This document shows, piece by piece, positions 7,980 through 18,308 of a stretch of 64,000 nt of DNA; within the stretch, counting starts at the first letter, position 1, and every line of letters starts with the position of its first letter. The stretch comes from Polymorphobacter megasporae (GTDB lineage Bacteria; Pseudomonadota; Alphaproteobacteria; Sphingomonadales; Sphingomonadaceae): the NCBI RefSeq assembly GCF_018982885.2, contig NZ_CP081848.1, positions 3,038,001 to 3,102,000 on the forward strand. Reading direction: 5' to 3'. Below the pieces are notes generated by a model that had not been told where the DNA came from, did not search any database, and worked only from the letters and a program-made list of their open reading frames with translations. The position numbers were made by a program, and so were the translations under genes.

Positions 7980-9599
7980 TCACGCCGCGAGAACATGCCC
8001 GCGAAACTGCTCCCGGAGCGCGGTCTTGAGGAGCTTGCCCGTCGCAGTGTGCGGCAGCTCGTCGACGAAGACGACGTCGTCGGGCATCCACCATTTGGCG
8101 ATGCGACCGGTCAGATACGCGAGCATGTCGGCGCGGGTCACGCTTGCGCCGGGCTTGCGGACGACGATCAGCAGCGGTCGCTCGTCCCATTTCGGGTGCG
8201 GCACGCCAATCACCGCCGCCTCGAGCACACCGGGGCAGCCTACCGCGGCGTTCTCGAGCTCGATCGAGCTGATCCATTCGCCGCCCGACTTGATGACGTC
8301 CTTCGACCGGTCGACGATCGCCATATAGCCGAAGCGATCGATCGTCGCGACGTCGCCGGTGTCGAACCAGCCCTCGGCGTCGGTCACCTGCCCACCGTCG
8401 CCGCGGAAATATGTCGCGACGGTCCACGGCCCGCGCACGAGCAACCGTCCGAAGCTGGTGCCGTCGCGCGGGCAATCGGCGTTGGCGTCGTCGACGACTT
8501 TCATCTCGACCCCGAACAGCGCGCGCCCCTGCTTCATCCGCGCGGCCAGGTCGGCCTCGTCGCCCTGCGCGACGATTTCGGGGGTTGGCGCCCCCACGCT
8601 GCCGACCGGCGACATCTCGGTCATCCCCCATAGATGACTGACGGTGACCCCGCGCGCGGCGAACGCCTCGATCATCGACCGCGGCACCGCCGATCCCCCG
8701 ATCGCCAGCCGGTCGAGCTTGCCCAGCCCAAGGCCGCTGGCATCGAGATAATGGAGCATCGTCAGCCAGATCGTCGGCACCGCGAGCGCGAAGTCGACGT
8801 CCTCGGCAACGATCAGCCGCTGGAGCGTCGCCCCGTCGAAGTGCGGCCCGGCGAGCACCAGCTTCGCGCCCGCGACGGCCGAGGCGTACGGAATGCTCCA
8901 CGCGCTGGCGTGGTAGATCGGCGATACCGGCAGCACGACCGTCCGCGCACCGATCGCAAAGGCGTCGGCGGTGCACGCCGCCATCGCGTGAAGGACGGTC
9001 GAGCGGTGGCTGTACAGCACGCCCTTGGGATTGCCCGTGGTCCCGCTGGTGTAGCACAGCCCCGCCGGCGCGTTCTCCTCGCGCGCCACCCAGGCGAAGT
9101 CGGGGTCGGCGGCGGCGACTAGCTCCTCATAGCACGTCAGGTTGAGGCTCGACTCGGGCATGTGCGCGCGATCGGTCAGGACGACGAAATGTTCGATCGT
9201 CTCCAATCGCGGCGCGATTCGCTCGACCAGCACGATAAAGCTCAGGTCGAACAGCAGGACGCGGTCGGCGGCGTGGTTGGCGATGAAGACGATCTGGTCG
9301 TCGAACAGCCGCGGGTTGATCGTGTGCGCGACCCCGCCCATGCCGGCAATGCCGTACAGGCATTCGACGTGGCGGTGCGTATTCCACGCCAGCGTCGCGA
9401 TCCGGTCGTCGGGTCGCATTCCAAGCGCTGTCAGTCCGGCGGCGAGGCGGCGGGCACGATCGCGCACTTCCGCCCAGTTGGTCCGATGCTCGCCTCCTTC
9501 GACGAGCAGACTGACGATCTCACGCTGCGGATGATTGACCGCGGCATGATCGATCAAGCGTCCGAGCGTCAACGGCCAGTCCTGCATCGCGCCGATCAT
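7980..9599 (-). CDS. AMP-binding fatty-acyl-CoA ligase
   Basis: The 539-aa product belongs to the acyl-adenylate-forming family. It has the P-loop-like motif [12 protein letters not shown], the LWGMTEMSP adenine-binding motif, the [12 protein letters not shown] motif and a C-terminal [10 protein letters not shown]...ATGKLLK segment with the conserved catalytic lysine. It would activate a medium- or long-chain fatty acid to its CoA thioester; chain length cannot be told from sequence. It starts at 9599, with an alternative ATG at 9587. The LexA box at 9667-9681 is also in its upstream region, 68 bp away, but is better placed for the divergent small gene. Confidence 0.93.
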   Translation of the reverse strand: MIGAMQDWPLTLGRLIDHAAVNHPQREIVSLLVEGGEHRTNWAEVRDRARRLAAGLTALGMRPDDRIATLAWNTHRHVECLYGIAGMGGVAHTINPRLFDDQIVFIANHAADRVLLFDLSFIVLVERIAPRLETIEHFVVLTDRAHMPESSLNLTCYEELVAAADPDFAWVAREENAPAGLCYTSGTTGNPKGVLYSHRSTVLHAMAACTADAFAIGARTVVLPVSPIYHASAWSIPYASAVAGAKLVLAGPHFDGATLQRLIVAEDVDFALAVPTIWLTMLHYLDASGLGLGKLDRLAIGGSAVPRSMIEAFAARGVTVSHLWGMTEMSPVGSVGAPTPEIVAQGDEADLAARMKQGRALFGVEMKVVDDANADCPRDGTSFGRLLVRGPWTVATYFRGDGGQVTDAEGWFDTGDVATIDRFGYMAIVDRSKDVIKSGGEWISSIELENAAVGCPGVLEAAVIGVPHPKWDERPLLIVVRKPGASVTRADMLAYLTGRIAKWWMPDDVVFVDELPHTATGKLLKTALREQFRGHVLAA

Positions 9600-9655
9600 C
9601 GAGCGTCTCCTTGAAGCGGCACGCTATCAGCGCGCCGGTGCCCCCGCAAACCGGC

Positions 9656-9684
9656 TTGACATCATGGAACATATGAGGAACATT
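9656..9684 (+). promoter_or_regulatory. Promoter with perfect LexA (SOS) box before a 58-aa membrane protein
   Basis: A consensus -35 TTGACA lies at 9656-9661. The box GAACATATGAGGAAC at 9667-9681 is a perfect LexA direct repeat (GTTC-N7-GTTC on the other strand). It fills the spacer and overlaps a weak -10 (AACATT, 9679-9684). LexA bound here would block RNA polymerase. The small gene begins 27 bp downstream. Confidence 0.72.
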
Positions 9685-9708
9685 GCACCTCTAACAGGGA
9701 GATGGGCA

Positions 9709-9885
9709 ATGATCGCTGTTCTAATTTGTTCGATCGTCAACTCGGCGCTGATTGTCGGGTTGCTTGGGGGTATCGTGGTTGGGTTCATTCGGGCGCGGGT
9801 CGCCATCGCGGCGGCGCTGTTCGACGATCCGCTTGCGTCCGCCGTCACTGCGCCGGTGGCACCGCTGCAAGCAGTGGCCGCCTGA
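9709..9885 (+). CDS. Small single-span inner membrane protein, probable SOS-induced
   Basis: The 58-aa product is not recognised as a named family. Residues 1-26 form one hydrophobic helix (MIAVLICSIVNSALIVGLLG and on) followed by RAR, so the C-terminal half is probably cytoplasmic; the tail is Ala/Pro-rich. ATG 9709 is chosen over 9664 because AGGGAGA (9696-9702) is well placed before it and 9664 lies inside the promoter. Its 3' end overlaps the convergent pssA by 41 bp. The TTGACA and LexA box upstream suggest DNA-damage induction. SidA and DidA of Caulobacter are small SOS-induced membrane division inhibitors; similarity here is in size, topology and control only. Confidence 0.6.
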   Translation: MIAVLICSIVNSALIVGLLGGIVVGFIRARVAIAAALFDDPLASAVTAPVAPLQAVAA

Positions 9886-10654
9886 CCCGCCGTGCGGCGC
9901 GGATCCCGAACGGGATCGAGGCGCCATACGCCAGGCTGAGCAGCGACAGCGTCATCCACGGCACGGTGAACAAGGCTCCAGCAAACAGTCCGATTCCGAG
10001 CAGCGCAACCAGACGCCATTCGGGGCGAAGCCTGGTCGAACCCCAGCTAAAGGTCGGCAGGCTCGATGCCATCATCACCGCGACGGCGATCATCACCACC
10101 GCGCTGACTCCGGCACGGACGTAAAGCGAGAGCTGCGGATCGTTCGGGGCCACCGCCGCTAGCCATGGCCCGAGCCACAGCCAGACGAAGATCGGGCTGA
10201 GCGCGAGTCCGGCCCCGACCGGGGCGGGTACCCCGATCAGATAACCGGCGCGCTTGACCGCGGGATCGGTCGCGCCGATCCCCGCATTGAACCGCGCCAG
10301 CCGCAGCGCACACGTCACCGCATGCGCAAGTGCGACGATCCAGCCGAACGCCGGGAGAAACTGGAGCGCCCACAGATACATGATCAGCGCCGGGGCGACG
10401 CCGAAGGCGATGACATCCGACAGCGAGTCGAGTTCGGCCCCAAAGCGGCTCGTGCCCTTGAGCAACCGCGCAATCCGCCCGTCGATCCCGTCGAGAACGC
10501 CCGCAACGACGACCGCCGCGACCGCCTTCTCCCACTCTCCGGCAATGCCGAAGCGCACGCCGGTCAGTCCAAAGCACAACGCCAGTACCGTCACGGCGTT
10601 GGGGATCAACGCCCGGATCGGAATGACCCGGCCGAAACGGCGGGGCTCGATCAA
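9845..10654 (-). CDS. pssA: CDP-diacylglycerol-serine O-phosphatidyltransferase
   Basis: The 269-aa integral membrane protein makes phosphatidylserine from CDP-diacylglycerol and serine. The CDP-alcohol phosphatidyltransferase signature D-G-x2-A-R-x8-G-x3-D-x3-D is visible as DGIDGRIARLL...GAELDSLSD. Several hydrophobic helices follow. It is 27 bp downstream of psd on the same strand, so the two form the phosphatidylethanolamine operon in the order psd-pssA. Confidence 0.95.
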   Translation of the reverse strand: MIEPRRFGRVIPIRALIPNAVTVLALCFGLTGVRFGIAGEWEKAVAAVVVAGVLDGIDGRIARLLKGTSRFGAELDSLSDVIAFGVAPALIMYLWALQFLPAFGWIVALAHAVTCALRLARFNAGIGATDPAVKRAGYLIGVPAPVGAGLALSPIFVWLWLGPWLAAVAPNDPQLSLYVRAGVSAVVMIAVAVMMASSLPTFSWGSTRLRPEWRLVALLGIGLFAGALFTVPWMTLSLLSLAYGASIPFGIRAARRVRRPLLAAVPPAQ

Positions 10655-10681
10655 CAGGTCACCCTCGGGTCCAGCCCGGGA

Positions 10682-11416
10682 TCATTGCGTTATACCGACG
10701 ATGACTTCGGCGAGGTCGCGGCGCGCGAGCACCGTCTCGCCCGCAACGCAGCGCTGCCCCGGCAGGACCTGGCACTGATAACCCGCTGGCAAATAGACAT
10801 CGACCCGGCTGCCGAAACGGATCAGCCCGACCCGCTGCCCGGCGACGACCGAATCGCCCGGCTGGACGAAGCGCATGATCCTTCGCGCCACGAGCCCGGC
10901 GATCTGCGTGAAGCCGACCCGCGTTCCATCGGCGGCCTCGACGATGAAATACTGGCGCTCGTTATCGTCCGACGCCTTGTCGAGGTCGGCGTTGAGGAAT
11001 TTGCCTGGAACATACGTCACGCGGCTGACCGTGCCGCTGATCGGTGTGCGATTAATATGAACATCGAATACGTTCATGAACACCGACACGCGCTTGACCA
11101 TCGTCGTGCCAAGGCCGCCGTCGCCGTCGAGCTGCCGCGGGATTGCGACGTCGGCGACCATGCAGACCATACCGTCGGCGGGCGAGATGATCAGCCCCTC
11201 GCCCTGCGGTGTCGTCCGCTCGGGATCGCGAAAGAACAGCGCGACCCACGCCGTTATCCCGGCCATCAGCCAGCCGCCGGTCGTCCAGTGCAGCGCGAAG
11301 CCGAGAAGCAACGTGACGACCGCCGCCGCCCCGACGAACTTGCGCCCCTCGGGATGCATTGGGGGGAGGTGGTATTTTGCCGTCGCCGGCAGGTTCGGCG
11401 TCTCTGTCGTAAGCAT
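10682..11416 (-). CDS. psd: Phosphatidylserine decarboxylase, short form
   Basis: The 244-aa proenzyme makes phosphatidylethanolamine from phosphatidylserine. It carries two N-terminal membrane segments (residues about 28-60), a [13 protein letters not shown] motif, and the self-cleavage site in [12 protein letters not shown], where cleavage before Ser would form the pyruvoyl group. The length and FGS rather than LGST motif match the short alphaproteobacterial form. It heads the operon with pssA. Confidence 0.95.
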   Translation of the reverse strand: MLTTETPNLPATAKYHLPPMHPEGRKFVGAAAVVTLLLGFALHWTTGGWLMAGITAWVALFFRDPERTTPQGEGLIISPADGMVCMVADVAIPRQLDGDGGLGTTMVKRVSVFMNVFDVHINRTPISGTVSRVTYVPGKFLNADLDKASDDNERQYFIVEAADGTRVGFTQIAGLVARRIMRFVQPGDSVVAGQRVGLIRFGSRVDVYLPAGYQCQVLPGQRCVAGETVLARRDLAEVIVGITQ

Positions 11417-11478
11417 CTAACTCACCTAGTCCGAAGCAAGCGCGCTGACAACGACGACGCGGCTTGCTAAGCGACGCA

Positions 11479-12015
11479 ATGACCATCGGTTCGCTCTGCC
11501 TGTTCTGCGGTTCGATGCCGGGGGTCGACCCTGCGGCAGCCGAACTCGCTGCTGATTTCGGTGCTTTCTGCGCCGAACGCGGCCTGACGCTGGTCTATGG
11601 CGGCGGCACCTTCGGTCTGATGGGGATCGCTGCCCGCGCGGCGCTTGCGGGCGGCACCGAAGTCATCGGCATCATCCCGGCGGCGCTCGAAGCACGCGAG
11701 GTCGCGCAGCCGGGCCTGTCCGAATTGATCGTCACCGCGACGCTGCACGAGCGCAAGGCGCTGATGTTCGCGAAATCGGACGCGATCGTCGTCCTGCCCG
11801 GCGGCATCGGCACGATGGACGAATTGTTCGAGGTAATGACGTGGCGCAACCTCGGCCTCCACACGAAGCCGATCTTCCTGCTCGGCGGCCGCTTCTGGCA
11901 GCCGTTCCTCGGCCTGCTGGGCCACCTCGATCGCGCCGGGTTCGCCTATCCGGGACTGTTCGCACTGATCGAGACGGTCGACCTCGTCGGCCTCGCCGCG
12001 TTCGTCGACCGTTGA
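11479..12015 (+). CDS. LOG family (TIGR00730) Rossmann-fold protein
   Basis: The 178-aa product has the family hallmark [12 protein letters not shown] and an N-terminal CLFCGSMPG motif, typical of lysine-decarboxylase-like LOG proteins, several of which release free cytokinin bases or hydrolyse nucleoside 5'-monophosphates at the ribose-base bond. The physiological substrate here is unknown. ATG 11479 is preferred over 11464 since family proteins begin close to the first beta strand. It lies just before icd but has no obvious functional link. Confidence 0.9.
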   Translation: MTIGSLCLFCGSMPGVDPAAAELAADFGAFCAERGLTLVYGGGTFGLMGIAARAALAGGTEVIGIIPAALEAREVAQPGLSELIVTATLHERKALMFAKSDAIVVLPGGIGTMDELFEVMTWRNLGLHTKPIFLLGGRFWQPFLGLLGHLDRAGFAYPGLFALIETVDLVGLAAFVDR

Positions 12016-12064
12016 CCCGCGCCGCGCAAGCCCCCTACACGGTGCCGACCAGAACGAGGACGCT

Positions 12065-13291
12065 ATGTCAAAGATCAAGGTGAAGAACCCCGTCGTCGAG
12101 CTCGACGGCGACGAAATGACCCGGATCATCTGGCAATGGATCCGCGAACAGCTGATTTTGCCGTATCTCGACGTCGACCTGATCTATTTCGACCTGTCGA
12201 TCGAGAACCGCGACGCCACCGACGACCGTGTTACCGTCCAGTCGGCGAACGCGATCAAGCAGCACGGCGTCGGCGTCAAATGCGCGACGATCACCCCCGA
12301 CGAAGCGCGTGTCACCGAATTCAACCTCAAAAAGATGTGGAAGTCGCCGAACGGCACGATCCGCAACATCCTCGGCGGCGTCGTCTTCCGCGAGCCGATC
12401 GTCATTCCGTCGGTGCCCCGCCTCGTTCCCGGCTGGACCAGCCCGATCGTCGTCGGCCGCCACGCCTTCGGCGACCAATATCGCGCAACCGACTTCCTCG
12501 TCCCCGGCCCCGGCACGCTGGTAATGAAATTCACCGGCGAAGACGGCCAGGTCATTGAACACGAGGTCTTCCAATATCCCAGCGCGGGCGTCGCGATGGG
12601 CATGTACAACCTCGATGACTCGATCCGCGACTTCGCGCGAGCGTGCCTCGCCTACGGCGTCGCCCGGAAATGGCCGGTTTATCTGTCGACCAAGAACACG
12701 ATCCTCAAGGCATATGACGGCCGCTTCAAGGACCTGTTCGAGGAAGTTTATGTCACCGAATTCAAGGACAAGTACGCCAAGCTTGGCATCGTCTACGAAC
12801 ATCGCCTGATCGACGATCTCGTCGCCTCGGCGCTCAAATGGTCAGGCAATTTCATCTGGGCGTGCAAGAATTACGACGGCGACGTCCAGTCGGACATGGT
12901 CGCGCAGGGGTTCGGCTCGCTCGGCCTGATGACCAGCGTCCTGCTCACTCCCGATGGCCAGACCGTCGAGGCCGAGGCGGCGCATGGCACCGTCACGCGC
13001 CATTACCGGATGCACCAGCAGGGCAAGCCGACGTCAACCAATCCGATCGCATCGATCTTTGCGTGGACGGGTGGCCTCAAGCATCGCGGTAAGCTCGACA
13101 GCACCCCTGAAGTGACGCACTTCGCCGAGACGCTTGAGCGCGTCTGCGTTGAAACCGTCGAGGCGGGCGCAATGACCAAGGATCTCGCGATCCTGATCGG
13201 ACCCGATCAGGCGTGGATGACGACCGAACAGTTCTTCGAGGCGGTTCGCAAGAACCTCGACGCGGCGATGGCGGCACCGGTCGCCGGCTAG
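12065..13291 (+). CDS. icd: NADP-dependent isocitrate dehydrogenase, homodimeric eukaryote-like type
   Basis: The 408-aa product oxidises isocitrate to 2-oxoglutarate in the TCA cycle. It matches the 400-410-aa class found in alphaproteobacteria and mitochondria: [13 protein letters not shown] at the N-terminus, [16 protein letters not shown] in the middle, and the metal/NADP region with [16 protein letters not shown] and [14 protein letters not shown] 12065 has AACGAGGACG upstream. It stands alone after the LOG gene. Confidence 0.97.
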   Translation: MSKIKVKNPVVELDGDEMTRIIWQWIREQLILPYLDVDLIYFDLSIENRDATDDRVTVQSANAIKQHGVGVKCATITPDEARVTEFNLKKMWKSPNGTIRNILGGVVFREPIVIPSVPRLVPGWTSPIVVGRHAFGDQYRATDFLVPGPGTLVMKFTGEDGQVIEHEVFQYPSAGVAMGMYNLDDSIRDFARACLAYGVARKWPVYLSTKNTILKAYDGRFKDLFEEVYVTEFKDKYAKLGIVYEHRLIDDLVASALKWSGNFIWACKNYDGDVQSDMVAQGFGSLGLMTSVLLTPDGQTVEAEAAHGTVTRHYRMHQQGKPTSTNPIASIFAWTGGLKHRGKLDSTPEVTHFAETLERVCVETVEAGAMTKDLAILIGPDQAWMTTEQFFEAVRKNLDAAMAAPVAG

Positions 13292-13414
13292 TCGAACCGT
13301 CGTCAGAAACGCCGTCATCTTGGTCGGCGATCGGGCAAAGGACGGAAAAGGCGGATCGCCGGCCGAGCGAAACTGCGCGATGAGGGGGGCTTCGACGATG
13401 CTGTCCGGGCTCCA

Positions 13415-14038
13415 GTGAACCGTTTCGACCGGCGTAGCCGCCTGCTCGCCGCCGCGTTGGCGGCACTCGCCGGCTACGTCGACGCGATCGGATTTCTGAC
13501 ACTCGGCGGCTTTTTCACGTCGTTCATGAGCGGAAACTCGACGCGGTTGGCGATCGGGATCGCAAACCAAACCTCCGCCGAACCGCTCGCCGCCGGATTA
13601 ATCGCGACATTTGTTATCGGAGTCGTCGCTGGATCGTATGTCGGGGTTCGCGCCAAGGCCCGTCGCGCGCAGATGGTACTAGCGTTCGTCGCGCTGCTCC
13701 TCGCTGCCGCTGCGGCGTTCGGTATCGCCGGATCGACCGAGGGCGCGACAATCGCGATGGTCCTCGCCATGGGCGCGGAAAATGCCGTGTTCGAGCGCGA
13801 CGGCGAGGTCGTCGGGCTGACGTACATGACCGGGACGCTGGTCAAGCTCGGCCAACGCCTGACGACGACGTTACTTGGCGGCCCGCGCTTCGCTTGGGCA
13901 CCCTATTTGTTGCTTTGGCTCGGGCTCGTGAGCGGCGCCGTGACCGGGGCGTTGATCTTTCCGCTGCTTGGCCTCGGCGCACTCTGGCCCGCGGCCGCGG
14001 CGGCGCTGGGCTTTGCCGTGGTCGCCTCGCGGATTTAA
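13415..14038 (+). CDS. DUF1275 (YoaK-like) membrane protein
   Basis: The 207-aa protein has about six hydrophobic segments and the family pattern [27 protein letters not shown] near the N-terminus and [13 protein letters not shown] in the C-terminal half. Function is unknown. No ATG close to a good ribosome binding site was found; the codon read as the start at 13415 is GTG, preceded by weak Shine-Dalgarno sequence. It overlaps the convergent alaS by 4 bp. Confidence 0.85.
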   Translation: MNRFDRRSRLLAAALAALAGYVDAIGFLTLGGFFTSFMSGNSTRLAIGIANQTSAEPLAAGLIATFVIGVVAGSYVGVRAKARRAQMVLAFVALLLAAAAAFGIAGSTEGATIAMVLAMGAENAVFERDGEVVGLTYMTGTLVKLGQRLTTTLLGGPRFAWAPYLLLWLGLVSGAVTGALIFPLLGLGALWPAAAAALGFAVVASRI

Positions 14039-16704
14039 GCCGCCGCAGCGACGCCGGTCAGTGCGGCGCGGACCGCGTCGATCGCGGCACTCGCGCGTGC
14101 GCCATCGGGCCCGCCGGCCTGCGCCATGTCGGGACGGCCGCCTCCGCCCTGACCGCCGATCGCAGCGGCTGCTATCCGAACAAGGTCGACTGCATTGTGG
14201 TGCGAAACCTGGTCTTCGGTAACGCCGACCGCAACGGTGGCGCGTCCGTCGTTGACCGCGACGAGCACAACGATGCCGCTCGCGATCTGCTTTTTTGCGT
14301 CATCGACAAGGCCGCGCAAGTTCTTGGCATCGAGGCCGGGGATGACCTGGCCGATGAAGCCGGTGCCGCCGACCTGCTCAGACACCGCGCCCTCCGATTT
14401 GCCACCGCCGAGCGCGCTCGCCCGTCGCGCGTCGGCGAGTTCGCGTTCAAGGCGGCGTCGGTCTTCGATCAGGGCGGCGATCCGCGTGGACACTTCGTCG
14501 GGCCGCGATTTCAGCAGCGTCGCCGCAGTCTTGAGCTGGTTTTCCTGTTCGGTAAGGAAGACGCGCGCGGCCTCGCCGGTCAGCGCCTCGATCCGTCGCA
14601 CGCCGCTTGCCACCGCGCCTTCGCTGACGATCTTGAACAGCCCGATCTCGCCGAGCGCGGCAACGTGGGTCCCGCCGCAAAGCTCGGTCGAGTAATTGGC
14701 CTCGCCAGCGAGTCCCATGCTCAGGACCCGAACTTCCTCACCGTATTTCTCACCGAACAGCGCCATCGCCCCGGCGGCGATCGCCGCGTCAGGGGACATC
14801 AGTCGTGTCGACACCGTGGTATTCTCGCGGATGTGCCGGTTGACGTCGGCTTCAACCGTGGTGAGTTCTTCGCGAGTCAGCGCGCGGGTCTGGCTAAAGT
14901 CGAAGCGCAGCCGCTCGGGCGCGACGAGTGACCCCTTTTGCGTGACATGGTCGCCGAGCCGCTCGCGCAGCGCAGCGTGGAGCAAATGCGTCGCCGAGTG
15001 ATTGGCGCGGAGCTGCGCGCGGCGGTCGTGGTCGATCGCCAGCGTGACGGTTTCGCCGACCGCAACCGATCCGGAGTCGATGGTGCCAAGGTGAACGTGA
15101 AGCTTGCCAAGCTGCTTCGACGTGTCCTCGACGGTCATTTTGACCGTGTCGCTGCCGATCGTGCCCGCGTCACCCGCCTGCCCGCCCGATTCGGCATAGA
15201 ATGGCGTCTGGTTCGTTACGATCGCCACCTTATCGCCCGCGGTAGCTGAGGTGACGCGGACGCCGTCCTTGACGATCGCAACGATCTGGCCTTGAGCGGA
15301 ATCTGTCGAATAGCCGGTGAACTCGGTCGCACCGCTTTCGTCGAGGATGTCGAACCACACCGTCGCCGATGCTGTCTGGCCCGAGCCGGTCCACGCCGCG
15401 CGTGCCGCGCGACGCTGTTCCGCCATCGCGGTGTCGAAGCCGGCGCGATCGACGACGATTTCCTGCGCGCGTAACGCATCCTCGGTCAGGTCGTAGGGGA
15501 AGCCAAAGGTATCGTAGAGCTTGAACGCGACATCACCCGGGAGCGTGTCGCCGGGTCGGAGCGTCGCAGTTGCCTCGCCAAGCAGACGCAGACCGTTGCT
15601 GAGCGTCGAGCGGAACCGCGTTTCCTCGAGCTCGAGCGTCGCTTCGATCAGCGACTGGGCGCGGATCAATTCGGGAAAAGCGACCCCCATTTCGGCGACG
15701 AGCGCGGGCACGAGACGATGCATCAACGGGTCGCGCGCGCCGAGCAGCTGGGCATGGCGCATCGCCCGGCGCATGATCCGACGAAGGACATAGCCCCGTC
15801 CGTCGGCGGCAGGAAGTACACCGTCGGCGATCAGGAAGCAGCTTGCGCGAAGGTGGTCGGCGATGACCCGGTGCGAGACGCGGCTGTCGGGCGTCGACGA
15901 CGACACCCCGGTGTCCCGCCCGATCTGTTCGCGGCTAGCGTCGATCAGGTTGCGGAATGTATCGGTGTCGTAATTGTCGTGGACGCCCTGCAGAACGGCG
16001 GCGATCCGCTCAAGCCCCATCCCGGTGTCGATCGAGGGACGCGGCAGATCAAGGCGGGTCGCGGTATCGACCTGCTCGTACTGCATGAAGACGAGGTTCC
16101 AGATTTCGACGAAGCGATCGCCGTCCTCGTCGGGCGATCCTGGCGGACCACCCGGAATATGCGCGCCGTGATCGAAGAAGATCTCGCTGCACGGTCCGCA
16201 CGGGCCGGTGTCGCCCATCGACCAGAAATTATCGTTGGTCGCGATGCGGATGATCCGATCGTCGGGCAGCCCGGCAATCCGCTTCCACAGATCGAAGGCT
16301 TCGTCGTCGGTGTGGTAGACGGTGACTGTCAGCCGGTTCGGATCGATGCCCCAGTCGCGGGTCAGGAGCGTCCATGCATGCTCGATCGCCTGCGCCTTGA
16401 AATACTCGCCAAACGAAAAATTACCGAGCATCTCGAAAAAAGTGTGGTGCCGCGCAGTGTAGCCGACATTGTCGAGGTCGTTATGCTTGCCCCCGGCGCG
16501 GACGCACTTCTGGGACGAGGTGGCCAAGACGTAAGGCCGCCGCTCCTGGCCGGTGAAGACGTTCTTGAACGGCACCATGCCCGCATTGACGAACATCAGC
16601 GTCGGGTCGTTCTGCGGCACCAGCGGCGCCGAGGGCACGATACGGTGGCCCGTATTACCGAAATAGTCGAGAAACGAGCGCCGGATTTCGTTGGTGGTAA
16701 TCAT
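14035..16704 (-). CDS. alaS: Alanyl-tRNA synthetase
   Basis: The 889-aa protein is full length. The N-terminal class II catalytic core ([18 protein letters not shown]) charges tRNA-Ala. The editing domain carries the zinc motif, with HSATHLLHA near the start and CGGTHVA at the end. The C-terminal DHHA1-like dimer domain contains a Gly-rich [16 protein letters not shown] segment. It lies 58 bp downstream of recA on the same strand, a common alphaproteobacterial arrangement. Confidence 0.98.
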   Translation of the reverse strand: MITTNEIRRSFLDYFGNTGHRIVPSAPLVPQNDPTLMFVNAGMVPFKNVFTGQERRPYVLATSSQKCVRAGGKHNDLDNVGYTARHHTFFEMLGNFSFGEYFKAQAIEHAWTLLTRDWGIDPNRLTVTVYHTDDEAFDLWKRIAGLPDDRIIRIATNDNFWSMGDTGPCGPCSEIFFDHGAHIPGGPPGSPDEDGDRFVEIWNLVFMQYEQVDTATRLDLPRPSIDTGMGLERIAAVLQGVHDNYDTDTFRNLIDASREQIGRDTGVSSSTPDSRVSHRVIADHLRASCFLIADGVLPAADGRGYVLRRIMRRAMRHAQLLGARDPLMHRLVPALVAEMGVAFPELIRAQSLIEATLELEETRFRSTLSNGLRLLGEATATLRPGDTLPGDVAFKLYDTFGFPYDLTEDALRAQEIVVDRAGFDTAMAEQRRAARAAWTGSGQTASATVWFDILDESGATEFTGYSTDSAQGQIVAIVKDGVRVTSATAGDKVAIVTNQTPFYAESGGQAGDAGTIGSDTVKMTVEDTSKQLGKLHVHLGTIDSGSVAVGETVTLAIDHDRRAQLRANHSATHLLHAALRERLGDHVTQKGSLVAPERLRFDFSQTRALTREELTTVEADVNRHIRENTTVSTRLMSPDAAIAAGAMALFGEKYGEEVRVLSMGLAGEANYSTELCGGTHVAALGEIGLFKIVSEGAVASGVRRIEALTGEAARVFLTEQENQLKTAATLLKSRPDEVSTRIAALIEDRRRLERELADARRASALGGGKSEGAVSEQVGGTGFIGQVIPGLDAKNLRGLVDDAKKQIASGIVVLVAVNDGRATVAVGVTEDQVSHHNAVDLVRIAAAAIGGQGGGGRPDMAQAGGPDGARASAAIDAVRAALTGVAAAA

Positions 16705-16762
16705 GCGCCGAACCTAGGCGAGCGAGCCGCGCATCTCAAGCGCGGCACGCTCGCCCGACATC

Positions 16763-17836
16763 TCACATTTCGTCGTCACCCGTGTCGTCGTCGGCCGACG
16801 GGCCAACCATCAAAGCTTCCCCGATGCCAGCCGCGTTGTCGCGCACGGCCTTCTCGATCCGGTCGCGAATGTCGGGGTTTTCCTTGAGGAACTTCTTCGA
16901 ATTCTCGCGGCCCTGACCGATCCTGATCGAGTCGTAGCTGAACCACGCCCCCGACTTCTCGACGACGCCTGCCTTGACGCCGAGATCGAGGATTTCGCCG
17001 ATCTTCGAAATACCCTCGCCGTACATGATGTCGAATTCGACCTGCTTGAACGGCGGCGACACCTTGTTCTTGACGACCTTCACCCGAGTGGTGTTGCCGA
17101 CGACTTCGTCGCGATCCTTGATCTGGCCGGTGCGGCGGATGTCGAGGCGGACGCTGGCATAGAATTTGAGCGCGTTGCCGCCGGTCGTCGTCTCCGGATT
17201 GCCGTACATCACGCCGATCTTCATCCGCAGCTGGTTGATGAAGATGACGATGCAGCGCGAGCGGCTGATCGACCCGGTCAGCTTGCGCAGCGACTGGCTC
17301 ATCAATCGCGCTTGGAGACCGACATGGCTGTCGCCCATCTCGCCTTCGATTTCGGCGCGGGGAACGAGGGCGGCGACCGAATCGATTACTAGCACATCGA
17401 TCGCATTCGACCGGACGAGCGTATCGACGATCTCGAGCGCCTGCTCACCGGTGTCGGGCTGCGACACGATCAGTTCGTCGATGTTGACGCCGAGCTTCTT
17501 GGCATAGGCCGGATCGAGCGCGTGTTCGGCGTCGACGAAGGCCGCGGTCCCGCCATTCTTCTGCGCCTCGGCGATCGCGTGCAGCGCGAGCGTCGTCTTG
17601 CCCGAACTCTCGGGGCCATAAATCTCAATGACGCGGCCGCGGGGCAGGCCGCCGATGCCGAGCGCGATATCGAGGCCGAGCGAACCCGTCGGGCTGCTCT
17701 CGATCTCCATCGTGGCGCGCGAGCCAAGCTTCATCACCGAGCCCTTGCCGAAGGCGCGATCGATCTGTGCCAGCGCTGCTTCCAGCGCCTTTGCCTTGTC
17801 CATGTCGCCCCCAACCACTTTCAGCGCCGCCGCCAT
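16763..17836 (-). CDS. recA: RecA recombinase
   Basis: The 357-aa protein drives homologous strand exchange and LexA self-cleavage. Motifs: Walker [14 protein letters not shown], the [15 protein letters not shown] segment, Walker B-type [15 protein letters not shown] and the L2-region [23 protein letters not shown]. The start at 17836 ([10 protein letters not shown]) is chosen because AGGGAG (complement of 17844-17849) lies 7 bases upstream and it yields the usual length. An ORF extending to 18121 is rejected as non-family sequence. A perfect LexA box lies 54 bp upstream at 17890-17904. The acidic C-terminal tail (DDDTGDDEM) is typical. Confidence 0.98.
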   Translation of the reverse strand: MAAALKVVGGDMDKAKALEAALAQIDRAFGKGSVMKLGSRATMEIESSPTGSLGLDIALGIGGLPRGRVIEIYGPESSGKTTLALHAIAEAQKNGGTAAFVDAEHALDPAYAKKLGVNIDELIVSQPDTGEQALEIVDTLVRSNAIDVLVIDSVAALVPRAEIEGEMGDSHVGLQARLMSQSLRKLTGSISRSRCIVIFINQLRMKIGVMYGNPETTTGGNALKFYASVRLDIRRTGQIKDRDEVVGNTTRVKVVKNKVSPPFKQVEFDIMYGEGISKIGEILDLGVKAGVVEKSGAWFSYDSIRIGQGRENSKKFLKENPDIRDRIEKAVRDNAAGIGEALMVGPSADDDTGDDEM

Positions 17837-17889
17837 CACCCGTCTCCCTGCCGTATCCAGGGCCGAGCCGTACCATGTCTGTTCTACAA

Positions 17890-17904
17890 GAACAAGTCGT
17901 GAAC
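17890..17904. promoter_or_regulatory. LexA (SOS) box upstream of recA
   Basis: GAACAAGTCGTGAAC reads GTTC-N7-GTTC on the recA strand, a perfect alphaproteobacterial LexA box. It abuts the stop codon of the upstream response regulator gene. A second GTTC-N5-GAAC pairing at 17881-17893 overlaps it. As recA is the classic LexA target, this box validates the motif for the rest of the window. Confidence 0.9.
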
Positions 17905-18284
17905 TATGCGAGTTCGCCGAGTGCCGTCTCGACGGCCTGCACCGCGTACGGCTTTTCAAGAACAGGCGCATTCGCGAAGCGCGACGGCAGTGAATCGCGG
18001 TGCGATCCGGTCGCGAAGATGATCGCCACCCCGCTCTCCTGCAGCTTGTCGGCAAGCGGAAAGACCGGGTCGTTCCCAAGATTGACGTCGAGAATGGCGA
18101 GATCGAACCCGCCCGCTGCAATGGCGGCGTCGGCCTCGGCGTATGTCGATGGGGTGCCGACGACCCGATGTCCGAGCAGGTCGAGCACGTCCTCGAGCAC
18201 CATGGCGATCAGGACCTCGTCTTCGACGATGAGGACGCGGCGTGATCCCGTCGCCTGCGATTGCGCCTGTGCTGCGGTATTCAT
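17904..18284 (-). CDS. Single-domain response regulator
   Basis: The 126-aa product is one receiver domain with no output domain. It shows the acidic pair (EDE at 21-23), phosphoacceptor Asp66 in LAILDVNLG and a K-P-Y switch region (LEKPYAV). The FATGS segment recalls FATGUY-type receivers, but the next residues differ. It lies 24 bp downstream of the CckA-like kinase on the same strand, so co-expression and phosphotransfer between the two are likely. It is not obviously CpdR or DivK. Confidence 0.88.
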   Translation of the reverse strand: MNTAAQAQSQATGSRRVLIVEDEVLIAMVLEDVLDLLGHRVVGTPSTYAEADAAIAAGGFDLAILDVNLGNDPVFPLADKLQESGVAIIFATGSHRDSLPSRFANAPVLEKPYAVQAVETALGELA

Positions 18285-18308
18285 GGCAAAACTACAGTTT
18301 GGTTCACG

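Noticed and set aside
9718-9731. Second GTTC pair inside the small membrane protein gene
   Set aside because: The spacing is 6, not 7, and it is inside coding sequence.
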